Positions 43,878 through 56,800 of a stretch of DNA of 64,000 bases are shown piece after piece. This DNA comes from Dictyobacter arantiisoli (GTDB lineage: Bacteria; Chloroflexota; Ktedonobacteria; Ktedonobacterales; Ktedonobacteraceae). Below the pieces are notes generated by a model. That model was not told where the DNA came from. It made no database searches and saw nothing but the letters and a program-made list of their open reading frames with translations. The stretch spans positions 1 through 64,000 of the forward strand of contig NZ_BIXY01000006.1 in assembly GCF_008326305.1 (NCBI RefSeq). The letters run 5' to 3'. Position 1 is the stretch's first letter, and each line of letters starts with the position of its first letter. A program made the translations under genes and the position numbers.

Positions 43878-46178
43878 ATGAAGGCATTTCTCTTTCCAGG
43901 CCAGGGCTCGCAACAGAAAGGGATGGGGGGGACACTTTTTGATGAATTTCCTGAGATTACTCGCGCAGCTGATGACATTCTGGGTTATTCAATTAAGAAC
44001 CTCTGCCTGCACGACCCTCAACAAAATCTAGGCAAAACTCAATTTACCCAGCCTGCATTATATACTGCCAATGCTCTGATATACTTGAAAAATCTCCAGG
44101 AGAACGGGCACCCTCCTGCTTACGCCGCTGGCCATAGCCTGGGGGAATATAATGCACTCCTGGCCGCTGGAGCCTTCGACTTTGCGACTGGCTTAAAGCT
44201 GGTCAAAAAACGCGGTGAACTGATGAGTCAGGCAACTGGTGGTGGTATGGCAGCAGTTCTTGGCTTAAATGTTACACAAGTACTCAAGGTACTGCGCGAA
44301 AATGCGCTCTCTGAAATCGATATTGCCAACCATAATTCGTCTACCCAGATTGTTATTGCTGGCCCAAAAAGTGTAATTGAGAGAGCTAAAGAAATCTTTG
44401 AGCAGAATGGTGCTCACTTGTATATCCCTTTAAATGTGAGTGGCGCTTTTCATTCACGTGCACTGGCACCCGCGCAACAACAATTCGCTCGCTTTTTGCA
44501 AGATTTTACTTTTTCAGCAGTATCTTTTCCTGTTATCTCCAACGTACATGCCCTCCCCTATCCAGAGAGAGAGATTCGTGAGAATCTCATCCAACAAATA
44601 ACGCATCAGGTGCGCTGGCTCGATACAATTCAGTATTTGTTAAATCAGAGTGATATAGAGATGCTGGAAATTGGGCCTGGAAATGTGCTAACGAAACTGA
44701 ATGCGCAAATACGTAGAGACAACAAGAACCTTGAGAAGATAAAGGGCGATCCTGCAAGTGAACTAGCCAATCGCAAGAGCGAGGAACAGCGCCACCAACC
44801 AGTACCAAATGGATATATTACGGCACAGCAGCTAGGAGATGCCCAATTCAAGAAGGACTATGGTTTAACATATGCCTATATTACAGGGGCTATGTTTCGC
44901 GGTATTGCCTCTGAGAAACTGGTGGTGAAGGTTGCTCGCGCCGGCATGCTGGGATTCTATGGGGCAGGTGGTCTGCGCCTGACAAAAATCGAAGAGGCTA
45001 TTTGCTTTATACAAAAAGAGCTCCGCAACCAGGAAGCGTATGGCATGAATCTGCTACACAATCCAACCAATCCAACATTAGAAGAGCAGACGGTCAATCT
45101 CTATCTCAAATATAAGGTGTCTATTGTGGAGGCCTCGGCCTTTATGAGTATAACGCCAGCGCTTATCATTTATCGCGCCCGAGGTCTCAAACGTGCCTTC
45201 AATGGCGAGATTACAATCGGCAATCGAATCGTTGCCAAGGTCTCCAGGCCTGAAGTAGCAGAAGCTTTTTTAAGTCCAGCACCAGAACGACTGGTAGGAA
45301 AACTGCTCCAGGAACGAAAAATCACACAGGAAGAGGCCACACTCCTGAGCCGAATACCAATGGCCGATGATCTCAGCGTCGAAGCAGACTCCGGTGGACA
45401 TACAGACCTTGGAGTCGCCTACGCTTTGATGCCCGCCATAGTGCAATTACGTGATGAGATGATGAAAAAATATCAGTATGCAAAACGGGTTCGTGTCGGC
45501 GCTGCTGGCGGTATTGGCACTCCCGCAGCAGCCTCTGCAGCATTTATTCTCGGTGCGGACTTTATCGTAACAGGTTCCATCAATCAGTGTACGGTGGAGG
45601 CGGGCACCAGTGATATTGCTAAAGATTTGTTACAGCAAGCCAACGTCCAGGATACCGACTATGCCCCAGCTGGAGATATGTTTGAACTTGGCGCCAGAAT
45701 TCAGGTACTGAAAAAAAGCTTGTTCTTTCCGGCACGCGCGAATAAATTATACGAGTTGTATCGACACCATAATTCTTTAGATGAGATCGACGAGAAAACA
45801 AAAAACATGCTGCAAACAAAATTTTTCTATCGCAGCTTTGATGACATCTACGAAGAGCTCAAATCTACCTATCCACCTACTGAAATTGAAAAGGCTGAAC
45901 GCAATCCTAAGTATAAGATGGTACTGATCTTCAAGTGGTATTTCCATTATTCTAGCCGTCTGGCTCTCAGTGGAAATACCGAGCATAAAGTTGATTATCA
46001 GATTCATTGCGGGCCCGCTCTTGGCTCCTTCAATCAGTGGGTAAAAGAAACGGGGCTGGAAAATTGGAGAAATCGTCATGTCGATGAAATTGGTATCAAA
46101 CTGATACAAGAGACAGCTACATTGCTTAATCAACGCATTCTATCTCTGCAAGGTGTTCGCCAGGAGGTCCAACTGTGA
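43878..46178 (+). CDS. Discrete AT fused to PfaD-type enoylreductase (PksE-like)
   Basis: About 766 residues, the AT-ER architecture of PksE/BaeE. Residues about 1-285: malonyl-CoA:ACP transacylase with FPGQGSQQKGMG, AGHSLGEYNALLAAG and the Arg of LKLVKKRGELMSQ at the expected position, then NVSGAFHSRAL with the catalytic His. Residues about 310-750: FMN-dependent PfaD-family ER, with ITGAMFRGIASEKLVV, LGFYGAGGLRLTK, VEADSGGHTDLGVAYALMPA and GAAGGIGTPAAASAAFILGA. It should load malonyl units in trans onto every PKS module, and could reduce enoyl intermediates in trans. ATG at 43878 or TTG at 43872 starts it. Confidence 0.92.
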   Translation: MKAFLFPGQGSQQKGMGGTLFDEFPEITRAADDILGYSIKNLCLHDPQQNLGKTQFTQPALYTANALIYLKNLQENGHPPAYAAGHSLGEYNALLAAGAFDFATGLKLVKKRGELMSQATGGGMAAVLGLNVTQVLKVLRENALSEIDIANHNSSTQIVIAGPKSVIERAKEIFEQNGAHLYIPLNVSGAFHSRALAPAQQQFARFLQDFTFSAVSFPVISNVHALPYPEREIRENLIQQITHQVRWLDTIQYLLNQSDIEMLEIGPGNVLTKLNAQIRRDNKNLEKIKGDPASELANRKSEEQRHQPVPNGYITAQQLGDAQFKKDYGLTYAYITGAMFRGIASEKLVVKVARAGMLGFYGAGGLRLTKIEEAICFIQKELRNQEAYGMNLLHNPTNPTLEEQTVNLYLKYKVSIVEASAFMSITPALIIYRARGLKRAFNGEITIGNRIVAKVSRPEVAEAFLSPAPERLVGKLLQERKITQEEATLLSRIPMADDLSVEADSGGHTDLGVAYALMPAIVQLRDEMMKKYQYAKRVRVGAAGGIGTPAAASAAFILGADFIVTGSINQCTVEAGTSDIAKDLLQQANVQDTDYAPAGDMFELGARIQVLKKSLFFPARANKLYELYRHHNSLDEIDEKTKNMLQTKFFYRSFDDIYEELKSTYPPTEIEKAERNPKYKMVLIFKWYFHYSSRLALSGNTEHKVDYQIHCGPALGSFNQWVKETGLENWRNRHVDEIGIKLIQETATLLNQRILSLQGVRQEVQL

Positions 46179-46981
46179 CTGTAGCTACGCAACTGGAATT
46201 TGTCGCTTATGAGCCAGAAACATCTACGGAAACGCCGCCTCTCTTGTTTGTTCACGGTGGTTCTCACGCCGCCTGGTGCTGGAGAGAGCATTTCCTTCCC
46301 TATTTCGCTGCCGCTGGCTTTCCTTCTTATGCTCTAAGCTTTCGTGGACATGGTGAAAGCTCCGGCTATGAACAGGTCGCATCCTATGTCCTGGATGACT
46401 ATGTGGAAGATGTTCTTCAAATCCTCACAAAGATCCAGCAAGCTCCAGTGCTGATTGGACATTCTCTTGGGGGTGCGGTGGTACAAAAGGTCTGGCAGCA
46501 GCATCCCGATAAGCTCAAAGCAGTGGTACTCATGGCCTCTAGTCCACCTGATGGAATGACACTGGAGTGGCTTAAGGTTCTCTTTAAACGTTTTAAAGCT
46601 ATTTACCAAATGAATCTATTCAATCTCGGCAAAATTGAACATTTTCCAGCTCGGGCTCGCGATCTGTTTTTCTCTTCAGATTTGCCAGTTGAGCAAAAAG
46701 AGCAGTATACCAATCTTCTGCAGCGTGAGTCAATTAAAGCGGGGCAGGCGATGATTCAAAAAACTATCGATCCGCGTTCCATGGATACAACCATTCCGCT
46801 GCTAGTCCTTGGCTCACGAAAGGATCAGTTTTTATCTGAAAGAGTGGCGCAAAAAGTTGCCAGAACATACAAAGTTACGCCGGTAATCTTTGATACTCTG
46901 TGTCACGATATGATGTTAGACACGCAATGGCCCATAGTTGCCGAGGCCATCCTGAAATTTTTGCAGACATCTGTAGCTTAA
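46175..46981 (+). CDS. Alpha/beta hydrolase in PKS operon
   Basis: A 268-residue alpha/beta-fold hydrolase. The oxyanion region is LLFVHGGSHAAWCWREHF, the nucleophile Ser is in IGHSLGGAVVQ, the acid is probably the Asp of LVLGSRKDQFLSE, and the His is in DTLCHDMMLDTQ. It starts with GTG overlapping the AT-ER stop codon (GTGA), so it is translationally coupled. Possible roles are a type II thioesterase, product release, or a tailoring (de)esterification; sequence alone does not choose. Confidence 0.85.
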   Translation: MTVATQLEFVAYEPETSTETPPLLFVHGGSHAAWCWREHFLPYFAAAGFPSYALSFRGHGESSGYEQVASYVLDDYVEDVLQILTKIQQAPVLIGHSLGGAVVQKVWQQHPDKLKAVVLMASSPPDGMTLEWLKVLFKRFKAIYQMNLFNLGKIEHFPARARDLFFSSDLPVEQKEQYTNLLQRESIKAGQAMIQKTIDPRSMDTTIPLLVLGSRKDQFLSERVAQKVARTYKVTPVIFDTLCHDMMLDTQWPIVAEAILKFLQTSVA

Positions 46982-46999
46982 AACGGAGAAGCAAAGACG

Positions 47000-47821
47000 A
47001 TGACGCGAGAAGGCTCCTATCACGTTCAAAGTATTGGTAGTAATGTCGAAATCGAAATTAAACGTTTGCAAGCGCAGGTCGAGCTGTTTTGGCCGAACGA
47101 GTTGAAGCATTATAGAGAGTTTGGCTTGAGCGATGGGATGTCTGTGGTAGAGCTGGGAGCTGGACCAGGATTTATGATTGATAAAATTGCCGAACGTTTC
47201 CCGCGGTGCCAGCTCACTGCCCTGGAGGTTGATCCCTTACTGGTCGAATACGCAAAAAATTACCTGACCCAAAAAAACAGGCAGGATTGCAGGGTTATTC
47301 AAGGATCTATTATGGCAACTGGGCTGGCCGAGAATTCATTCGATTTTGCGCTAATCAGGATGGTGCTTGAACATTTGCCTGATATAGAGGGAGCAATTCG
47401 AGAAGTGTTACGGATCTTAAAACCTGGTGGGAAAGCAGTTTTCGTTGATAATGATTTTGAGATGCATATTATGACTTATCCACATATACCCGAACTACGC
47501 GAACTCTATGATGCCTATTGCCAGGCGCGCTCCAACGAAGGGGGCAGCCCTAAAATTGGCCGGGAATTACCAGTGCTCTTAAAAAAGGGGGGATTTTCTC
47601 GAGTGGATTTTGATGTTGTCAGCGCCCATAGCGATATTGTAGGCGATGAGATGTTTTTTCGCTCTGAGGGAATCGGTATTCCATCAAAATTGGTCACTGA
47701 GGGCTATCTGTCGAGTAAAACGCTGGGAAAGATTTCTGTGGGATGGCGTAATATGGTCAAGAACAAAGACCATGCGATTATTCGGCAAATCTATCTAGCT
47801 GCTGGCGAGAAAAAGCGCTAG
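47000..47821 (+). CDS. Class I SAM-dependent methyltransferase
   Basis: A 273-residue Rossmann-fold methyltransferase. Motif I is VVELGAGPGFMIDKIAERFP, the acidic residue of motif II is in LTALEVDPLLVEYAK, and the motif IV region is FDFALIRMVLEHLPDIEGA, followed by LRILKPGGKAVFVDNDFE. This is a general O/N/C-methyltransferase type. Within the PKS operon it may methylate the polyketide at oxygen or carbon. GGAG lies about 12 bases before the ATG. The next gene begins 8 bases after its stop. Confidence 0.85.
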   Translation: MTREGSYHVQSIGSNVEIEIKRLQAQVELFWPNELKHYREFGLSDGMSVVELGAGPGFMIDKIAERFPRCQLTALEVDPLLVEYAKNYLTQKNRQDCRVIQGSIMATGLAENSFDFALIRMVLEHLPDIEGAIREVLRILKPGGKAVFVDNDFEMHIMTYPHIPELRELYDAYCQARSNEGGSPKIGRELPVLLKKGGFSRVDFDVVSAHSDIVGDEMFFRSEGIGIPSKLVTEGYLSSKTLGKISVGWRNMVKNKDHAIIRQIYLAAGEKKR

Positions 47822-47828
47822 GAAGGAA

Positions 47829-50800
47829 ATGTGTTGCGTGAAAAAGGCGAATTCTCGTGTTCATTTCGAGCAGGTTTTACAAACGCTGCAAACAGCTACA
47901 GCAAGCGTGCTACAGGTGCCCGAAGCCTCTCTCTCCACACAGATCAGCATTATCGATCAAGGGATGAGCTCTCTGCTGGCAGTGGAATTTATCGAAATAC
48001 TCAATCAACGCCTGGGGACACAACTGGGAGTAGAGGTGATCTTTGATTATCCAGATCTCGAACACTTAGCCGCTCACGTTGCCAGCCAGCTTCCCGAAAT
48101 ATCACGCACAAAGGCGGTGAGTCACGAAAACAAGCGCAAAGGGAAACGCAGCCGTCAGGATAAAGGCTCACAAGTCACAATTGAAGTCAGGGTAAAAGAA
48201 ATCATTGCGGAACTTCTACAAGTTTCTGCTGACACACTAGATGTGGAGAAAAACTTTGTCGACCTGGGAATGAGCTCTCTCCTGGCGGTCGATATGGTTG
48301 AGGCAATCAATCAGCATCTGGGTCTGCATCTAGAGGTTGAGGTGATCTTTGAATATCAGAGTATCGCCACTATCGTTGATCATATACGTCCACTCATTGA
48401 ATCAGATGTTCCAGGCACTCCTCAAGATATCATCTCTACACCTGACATAGATAGCGCCTCACCCGATCCTGCTTCAGAGCAACGGAGTGGGGATATCGCG
48501 ATCATTGGCATTTCAGGGCAATTTGCAGGCTCCACCACACTGGAAGAATTCTGGGAACACCTGCAGGCTGGTGACAACTGTATTCGCGAGATTAATCGTG
48601 AAGACTGGCAAGAGCAACGCTATTATGATCCCCATCCAGACAAAAAAAATGCCTCTATCAGTAAATGGGGAGGCTTGCTTGATGCAATCGACAAATTTGA
48701 TGCCGCCTTCTTTCATATCTCTCCAGCAGAAGCAGAGAGAATGGATCCACAACAGCGCTTATTTTTACAAGAAGCATTTAAGGCTATTGAAGATGGCGGA
48801 TATTCACAGGAACAGCTCTCTGGTCAGAAAATAGGCGTCTTTGTGGGTGGACGGAACTCAGAGTATAAAAGTAAACGTCTCGACGACGATCCTACCGCAC
48901 AGACGTTTCTGGGCAACGAGATGTCCATTTTAGCTTCTCGCCTCTCATATTTCTTTAACTGGCATGGACCCAGTTATACAATCGATACTGCCTGTTCCTC
49001 TTCTCTGGTGGCAATTCATCTGGCATGTGAGAGCATTCGTCGACACGAGTCAAGTATGGCACTGGCAGGTGGGGTTTTTCTCATGCCTACGCCAGAATTT
49101 TTGGTGCTATCATCAAAGGCTGGTATGCTATCACCGGATGGCACATGTAATACATTCGATAATAGCGCAAATGGGATGGTCCTTGGAGAAGGAGTGGGCA
49201 CCCTGCTATTAAAACGCCTTGAAGAAGCTATTCACGATGGTGATGTCATTCATGGTGTGATTAAGGGCTCGGCAATAAATCAATCGGGCAAAACCAACGG
49301 CATTACGGCTCCAAGTGTCAGTTCTCAAAAAGAACTACTCATTGAAGCTTATACTAATGCAGCCATTTCACCAGCAAGCATCTCCTATGTTGAAGCCCAT
49401 GGAACAGGAACCAAACTTGGCGACTCAATCGAGGTCAAAGCGCTCAATGAGACCTTCCACCTCTATACAGATCAGAGTGCCTTCTGTATTCTGGGTTCGC
49501 ATAAACCAAATTTCGGACATGCAACGCTGGTAGCCGGGTGCGCCGGTGTTTTTAAAGTGTTACTGGCAATGCGGCATAAACAGATCCCTCCTACCATTAG
49601 CATAAAAAAGGTCAATGAATATATCAATATGGATGGGAGCCCATTCATATTCAATCGTGAAACACTCGCCTGGCAGCGCCATGATGGGCAACCATTACGC
49701 GCAGGTGTCAGTTCTTTTGGCTCTAATGGCACTAACTGCCATCTGATTATTGAAGAGGCTCCTCAACAAGATGATCGCTACTCTTCATCTCCCCTCCCTG
49801 CTTATCTCTTTCCATTCTCAGCCCAAACGCCCGCAGCACTGCGACAAAAAATCAGTATGATGGCCCACTGGCTCGAAAAAACAACCACACCGCCATCCCC
49901 ACAAAATGTGGCTTATACTTTATTGGTAGGGCGCAGCCATTTTCCTCACCGTTCTGCTTTTATCGCCAGTAACCTGGCTGAACTCCAACAGGCTATCGCG
50001 ACATTTCTACAAACGGGATCAACTCAGGCATATTTTGACAGCGCGGACCAGGCGATGATGCCCACAATCAATGCGGATTTACCACTTTCTGGCGAGCAAT
50101 TGATCAACGAGTTAGCCAATGGGATACAGTTACCAGCTCACACCTATCAAGAAAAACTCACTGCCCTGGCAAGTTACTACCTCAAAGGATACAATCTCCC
50201 CTGGAAAAACCTCTATCAATACGTGAATTGCACCCGCATCTCACTCCCTTCTTATCCATTTTCTGGAGAACGCTACTGGATCAAGGAAAATACAAAGGCT
50301 CACACAGAACAAGAGTACATAGAACCGATCAAGACTTCATTGCTTCCTTCTGTAATCCTTGAGCTCCAATCGCAAAAGGGGCAACCTCCCACACAGGATC
50401 TTACGCCAGAAGGAGGCCTACAAGTACGAGGAATGAATAAGATTTTAGCGAAATTCCTCTGGGCCTCTCTGTACACTGGTACCATCTTTACGGAGAGCGC
50501 ACAAACTGAAGCTGAATTGCAGGCCAGAGCCAGCTTATCATTCCCCTATAATCACTGGTTCGCGGAAAGCCTGCGATTTTTATGCCGTGAGCAGTACCTT
50601 ACCTACGATGGACAAAAATATGCGATCAATACTCACGCACGCTTCAATGAAACACTCCTCTGGCAGGAGTGGAACGATCAGAAAAAATACTGGCAGGCCA
50701 ATCCAGCAACAGCGGCGCAGACTAATCTGGTCGAGGCGATGTTACGTGCACTCCCTGCTATTCTCGCTGGCAAGCAACGAGCTACCGATAGTATGTTCCC

Positions 50801-53800
50801 TTCTTCTTCAATGCAATTAGTAGAGGGCATTTATAAAAATAATCCGGTAGCAGATTATTTCAATACAACACTTGCTGAGACACTGCTGACCTATGTACAG
50901 CTACGCTTACGACAGGATCCAAACGCCCACATTCGCATCCTTGAAATTGGAGCTGGAACGGGAGGGAATAGCGAGGTTATATTCCAGCGACTCAAACCAT
51001 ATCACACCGCTATCCAGGAATATTGCTATACCGATATCTCCCAAAGCTTCTTGCTCTACGCAAAAAAAATGTATGGGCCAGCTAATCCTTATTTGAACTA
51101 TCGGCTCTTTGATGTTGAGACACCGATTACCAGACAGGGCTTTACACCACAAACATACGATATTGTTGTTGCCGTCAATGTGCTGCACGCAACCAGGCAG
51201 ATTGACCAGACACTGCGCAACGTCAAAGCGCTTTTAAAACCCAATGGATTACTCCTGCTCAATGAAATCAACCAGAATTCTCTTTTCCTCCATCTTACCT
51301 TTGGCCTGTTAGAGGGTTGGTGGCGTTTCACTGATGGAGAAGTGCGCATACAAGGATGCCCGGCACTGACACCACAAAACTGGCAAACAGCCTTACAGGC
51401 AGAAGGATTTCGCGCAACATTTTTCCCGGCTCAGGCTGCGCATGAATCAGGTCAACAGATCATCGTTGCCGAAAGCGATGGTGTCCTGCTCGCTCAGGAA
51501 TTAGCCAACATCGATCATAAAACATCACAGCAGCATGAGAAAAAAAGCCAACTGGTAAACACAGCCCAATCGTCGTTTACGCAGAGCCAGATCCTTGCAT
51601 CTACACTCACAGATCAGAAAATAGAGGAGTATGTTCGCGGCATCATTGTCGATCATCTTGCCAGCACATTAGAGATAGCCATTACAACTATTGATACCGA
51701 TATCCCATTGCGCGAGATGCAAGTCGACTCAATCCTTGGAGTCACACTGGTACAAAACATTAATCAATCTCTTGCACTCACGCTGGAAACAACGATTCTC
51801 TTTGACTATCGCTCTGTCAATGAGTTAACTGCCTATATTATGTCGCATCATAAGGACCGTGTAATCTCAACCTTTACAGCCAGCCAATCGCAACCCCCAC
51901 TTACTACCAGTGCTACACCAGCGACGCCCCTTGATACACATAGCACGCCAATAAGATTTGTACCAGAGCCGGCCTTCACTCCAACTGACGATACAACCTC
52001 CACATCAGCCTTGAATCGGGAGCCAATCGCTATCATTGGAATGAGTGGTCGCTTTGGTGGTTGTGACACGGTCGATGATTTATGGGATAAGCTGGCACAA
52101 GGTGCAAATCTCGTTGAAAAGGTTACACGCTGGGATCTTTCACGCTATTATTCAGATCAGACGGACTATTGCAATTCTGGCAGCTTTATCAATGGTATCG
52201 ACCAATTTGATCCACTTTTCTTCAATATCTCTGGGCTTGAAGCAACCTACATGGACCCACAGCAACGTCTCTTTCTAGAGGAGGCCTGGAAAGCATTGGA
52301 GGACGCTGGCTATGCGGCGAGTGCACAGGGGCGTCTTTGTGGGGTTTATGTTGGATGTGAAAAAGGTGACTACCAGCACTTGCTACCCCAGGATGCACCT
52401 GCGCAAGCATTCTGGGGTAATCTTGGCTCATTAATTCCTGCCCGCATCGCTTATTATCTGGATCTTCAAGGTCCGGCTATTGCCGTAGATAGTGCCTGTT
52501 CCAGCTCTCTAGTTGCCATCCACCTGGCCTGTCAGAGCCTATGGACCCGAGAAACAGAGATGGCTCTGGCCGGTGGTGTCTTTATTCACTCCACATCTGC
52601 TTTCTATCTGGCTGCCAATCGAGCTGATATGCTCTCATCAACCGGGCATTGCTATACGTTTGATGAACGGGCCGATGGGATGGTGCCCGGTGAGGCCGTG
52701 GGCGTGGTCATACTCAAACGGCTTAGCGCTGCACTTGCCGATGGTGACCATATCTATGCAACTATTCGCGGTTCCGGTATCAATCAAGATGGAGCCAGCA
52801 ATGGCATCACCGCTCCTAGTCTCAAGTCACAGGAACGGCTGGAGCGGTATGTCTATGATACATTCCAGATAGATCCTGCGGAGATTCAGATGGTGGAGGC
52901 CCATGGCACGGGTACCAGACTGGGCGATCCTATCGAGTATCAGGCGATTAGTCGTGCCTTCCGGGCCTATACAAGCAAACAAGCCTATTGTGCAATCGGC
53001 TCAATCAAGACCAATCTTGGCCATACGCAGATTGCGGCTGGCATAACCGGTCTGATCAAACTCTTACTCTCACTGAAACATCGGCAGATGCCACCATCTC
53101 TGCATTTTCAGTCTGGGAATCGCGCCATCCAGTTCGAGGATAGCCCATTCTATGTCAATACCCACTTGAGAGACTGGGAAACCCGATCTGGCACTCCACG
53201 ACGTGCAGCTCTGAGCTCCTTCGGGGCCAGTGGTACCAATGCACATATGGTCATCGAAGAAGCACCTGCATCTGAGCGCTATCATCGGGAAAAACCCGGC
53301 TATTTGATTGTCTTATCAGCTCGCTCATCGGAACAATTACAGCAACAGGCGGCACAACTTATCGCCTTTTGTCGACGCGAACCGGAGAGCGACTGCGGTA
53401 ATATAAGCTATACACTGCTGCTGGGCAGAAAACATTTTAAGCATCGACTGGCCTGCGTGGTAAGCACGGTTTCTGAATTGATTACACTGCTTACGGATTG
53501 GCTGGAGAAAGGGAAAACCTCACAGCAGTTGCTGGTCTCTGAGGTGCGTGAGGGTGAACGACGAGAACAACTTTCCTTAAAACGCTATGGCAATGAGTGT
53601 ATCCAACGGTGTCGTGAGGATATATTAGCTAATAGCTATCTGGAACAACTCGCTGTGGTAGCTGATCTATATGTACAGGCCTACACGCTCGACTTTGATC
53701 AGCTATTCACCAGCGATCAATATCCTGATCACTATACGCGCATGGCACTGCCAACCTATCCCTTCGCTCGTGAAAGCTACTGGGTACCGGAGAAAACGGA

Positions 53801-56800
53801 TATCTCTTCTACAGCATATATATCTCCTCCACCTGTATACGCGGAACATCCAGAATATCCAGCCAACAAGATGGAAGATCGAAACATCATCGGCGAACAC
53901 ACTATTGGTATGCCATCGTTTCCTCCTTTGCAGGGAACACTCACCCTCGCACCGGTCTGGACACCTGCATCGTTCCAGCCAGGACCACGCTGGCCCACGC
54001 CTACTGAGCATGTTGTCTTATTAGGCGATCATGAACAGCTTCATACTACGCTCGAACGCTACTACACGCATGTGCAACATCTGAAGCTTGCTTCGGATGC
54101 CAGTCAGGCTAGCATTGCTCACGCATTAACCTCCTTTGGCGCTATCGATCACATTTTCTGGCTGGCTCCAACCAGCCAGCCACAACCCTTGACCGAAGAG
54201 GCAATCATTACCGACCAGAAGCAAGGAGTACTGCAAATCTTCCGCTTGATTAAGGCGCTCCTGGAGGCAGGCTATAGCAGCAAAACTCTCTCATGGACAA
54301 TTATCACACGCCAGAGTCAGGCAATCAGCAACCATGAAGCGCTAAACCCAATCCATGCCAGCATCCACGGATTAATTGGAGCATTGGCAAAAGAATATGC
54401 TCACTGGCAAATTCGGCTACTTGATCTTCCTGCCGAGGGAGAATGGCCTGTGAATGAGATCTTCAGCCTCCCGGCAGACCCACAGGGGAATACCTGGGTC
54501 TGGCGCAATCAGGAATGGTATCGCCAACTATTACTTCCCGAGCAGCATGTTCAGCCAACGCAAAGTCCTTACCGTACCGGGGGGGTCTATGTTGTGATTG
54601 GTGGTGCTGGTGGTATCGGAGAGGTCTGGAGCGAGCATATGCTTCGCACATATCAGGCTCAGATTATCTGGATCGGTCGTCGCCCTTTAAACCAGCATAT
54701 TCAAAATAAAATTGATCGCCTGGCTGCCTCAGGTCCAACGCCGCTCTATATCTCAGCTGACGCAAGCAATCTGCAATCTCTGCAACAAGCCTATAGCCGG
54801 ATCAAACAACGCTATCCACATATCCATGGAATTATTCACTCAGCTATCGTGCTACTGGACCAGAGTCTGGCCAGAATGAGCGAAGAACGCTTCCTGGCAA
54901 CACTTTCAGCCAAGGTAGATATAAGTGTGAGAATGGCTCAGGTCTTTCAGCAAGAAAGACTGGATTTTGTCCTCTTCTTCTCTTCCATCAATTCCTTTAT
55001 GCGTCAGGCCGGTCAAAGTAACTATGCAGCAGGCTCTACCTTTGAAGATGCCTTTGCGCATCAACTGGCGAAAGACTGGTCATGCAATGTACGTGTTATC
55101 AACTGGGGATATTGGGGAGAAGTCGGAGTCGTAGCCTCTCAAGCGTATCAAGAACGTATGGCAGCAACAGGTTTGGACTCAATAGACACGCCCGAAGCAA
55201 TCGCATCACTGGATAACTTGCTTACCGGACCGCTGCGACAACTGGCGCTGGTGAAAACGACCCGCCCTGCTGCTTTGGAGAATGTGAGCCAGACAGAATT
55301 TCTGATTCACTATGGAGTGAACCCGGTCTCACTCCTTGATTACTTACAACATACAGTACGTGAAGACTACACGGTACCGCTGGCTTTCATGACGACGCAT
55401 CAGCCAGAGATCGATGATCTAACAAGCTATGTAAGTATTCTCTTGCAAGAAATAGCTTCGCAAGTCCTACAGGTGCCGGTAGAAGAGGTTGATGCAGATC
55501 TTGATCTGCATGAGTACGGTTGGGACCAGTTTAAGCTCAATACCTGGCTTGATCTTCTCAATCAGAAGTATGAACTGTCACTAACCCCAGACCTGCTACT
55601 TGAGTACGCAACACTACGCAAGATAGCAGCATATCTGATACAAACAGATGCAGCACGCTGGAACAAAGAGGTTCCGACAACCTCAACGAATCCACTCAAG
55701 CACACTATGAGCACTGCATCCAGCATGGACATACTACTCTACAAGCTCCTCTGGGCACAGTTACTGGCCCTGGGATGGTTTACACAACAGCCCACGGTAC
55801 TCACGGATCTCCAGGCACATGTAATTCTATCCTATCTACGCGACCGCTGGCTACCGGAAAGCCTCAGGCTGCTGGCAACTCAACACTACCTCGACTTTGA
55901 TGGTTCCTTGTGTCGACCTATCAATACACATCCCGGTGAGATCCGTCAACTCTGGCAGGAATGGGAACGGCAAAAAAGCTTCTGGTTGCAGGATGCGACG
56001 CTGCATGCTCGCGCAGTTCTGGCCGAGATGATGCTTACTACCTTACCTGCCCTACTAACGGGAAAACAAACGGCCACAGAAATCATGTTCCCTCACGGAT
56101 CGTTGGAACTGGTCGAAGCCATCTACCAGGGCAACCCGCTGGCTGATTATTACAATGAGACCCTGGCAAAGATTGTAGAAGCATATATAAAGGAACGGCT
56201 CAAACACGATCCTACGGCACGGCTACGCATCCTGGAAATCGGAGCAGGCACAGGAGCAACAACTACCAGGGTTCTGAAAAAACTTCAACCCTATCAGTTT
56301 GCACTCCAGGAATACTGCTATAGTGATCTTTCCAAAGCCTTTTTACTGCATGCAGAGCAAGCTTATGGCGCGCACTATCCCTATATGAACTATCAGATTT
56401 TCAATGTGGAGCAACCTGTTGCAGCTCAGGGAATTGCTGCTGGTACCTATGATCTGGTGATCGCCACCAATGTACTTCATGCGACCCGTGATATACGACA
56501 AACATTGCGCAATGCGAAAGCAGCCTTACGCAGCGGCGGACTTCTCCTCATCAACGAGATCACCGAGCATACGATCTGGTCTCATCTCACCTTTGGTCTG
56601 CTTGAAGGATGGTGGCGCTTTGATGATCCAAGATTACGTATCCAGGGTAGCGCATGTCTCTCTTTACAGACCTGGCAGATGCTCCTGGAAAGTGAAGGAT
56701 TCCGCTCAATCGACGTGCCAACCGCAGAAATACAGATACAGGAACAGCATATTATCATCGCTGAGAGTAATGGAGTTGCCCGCCAGCAACATCCAACACC

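Noticed and set aside
47831-48046. A 71-codon frame at the PKS start
   Set aside because: It is out of frame with the two ACPs; the carrier motifs are in the frame starting at 47829.
53910-54590. A dehydratase domain between KS2 and KR
   Set aside because: No HxxxGxxxxP motif is visible. The stretch fits the structural half of the KR.
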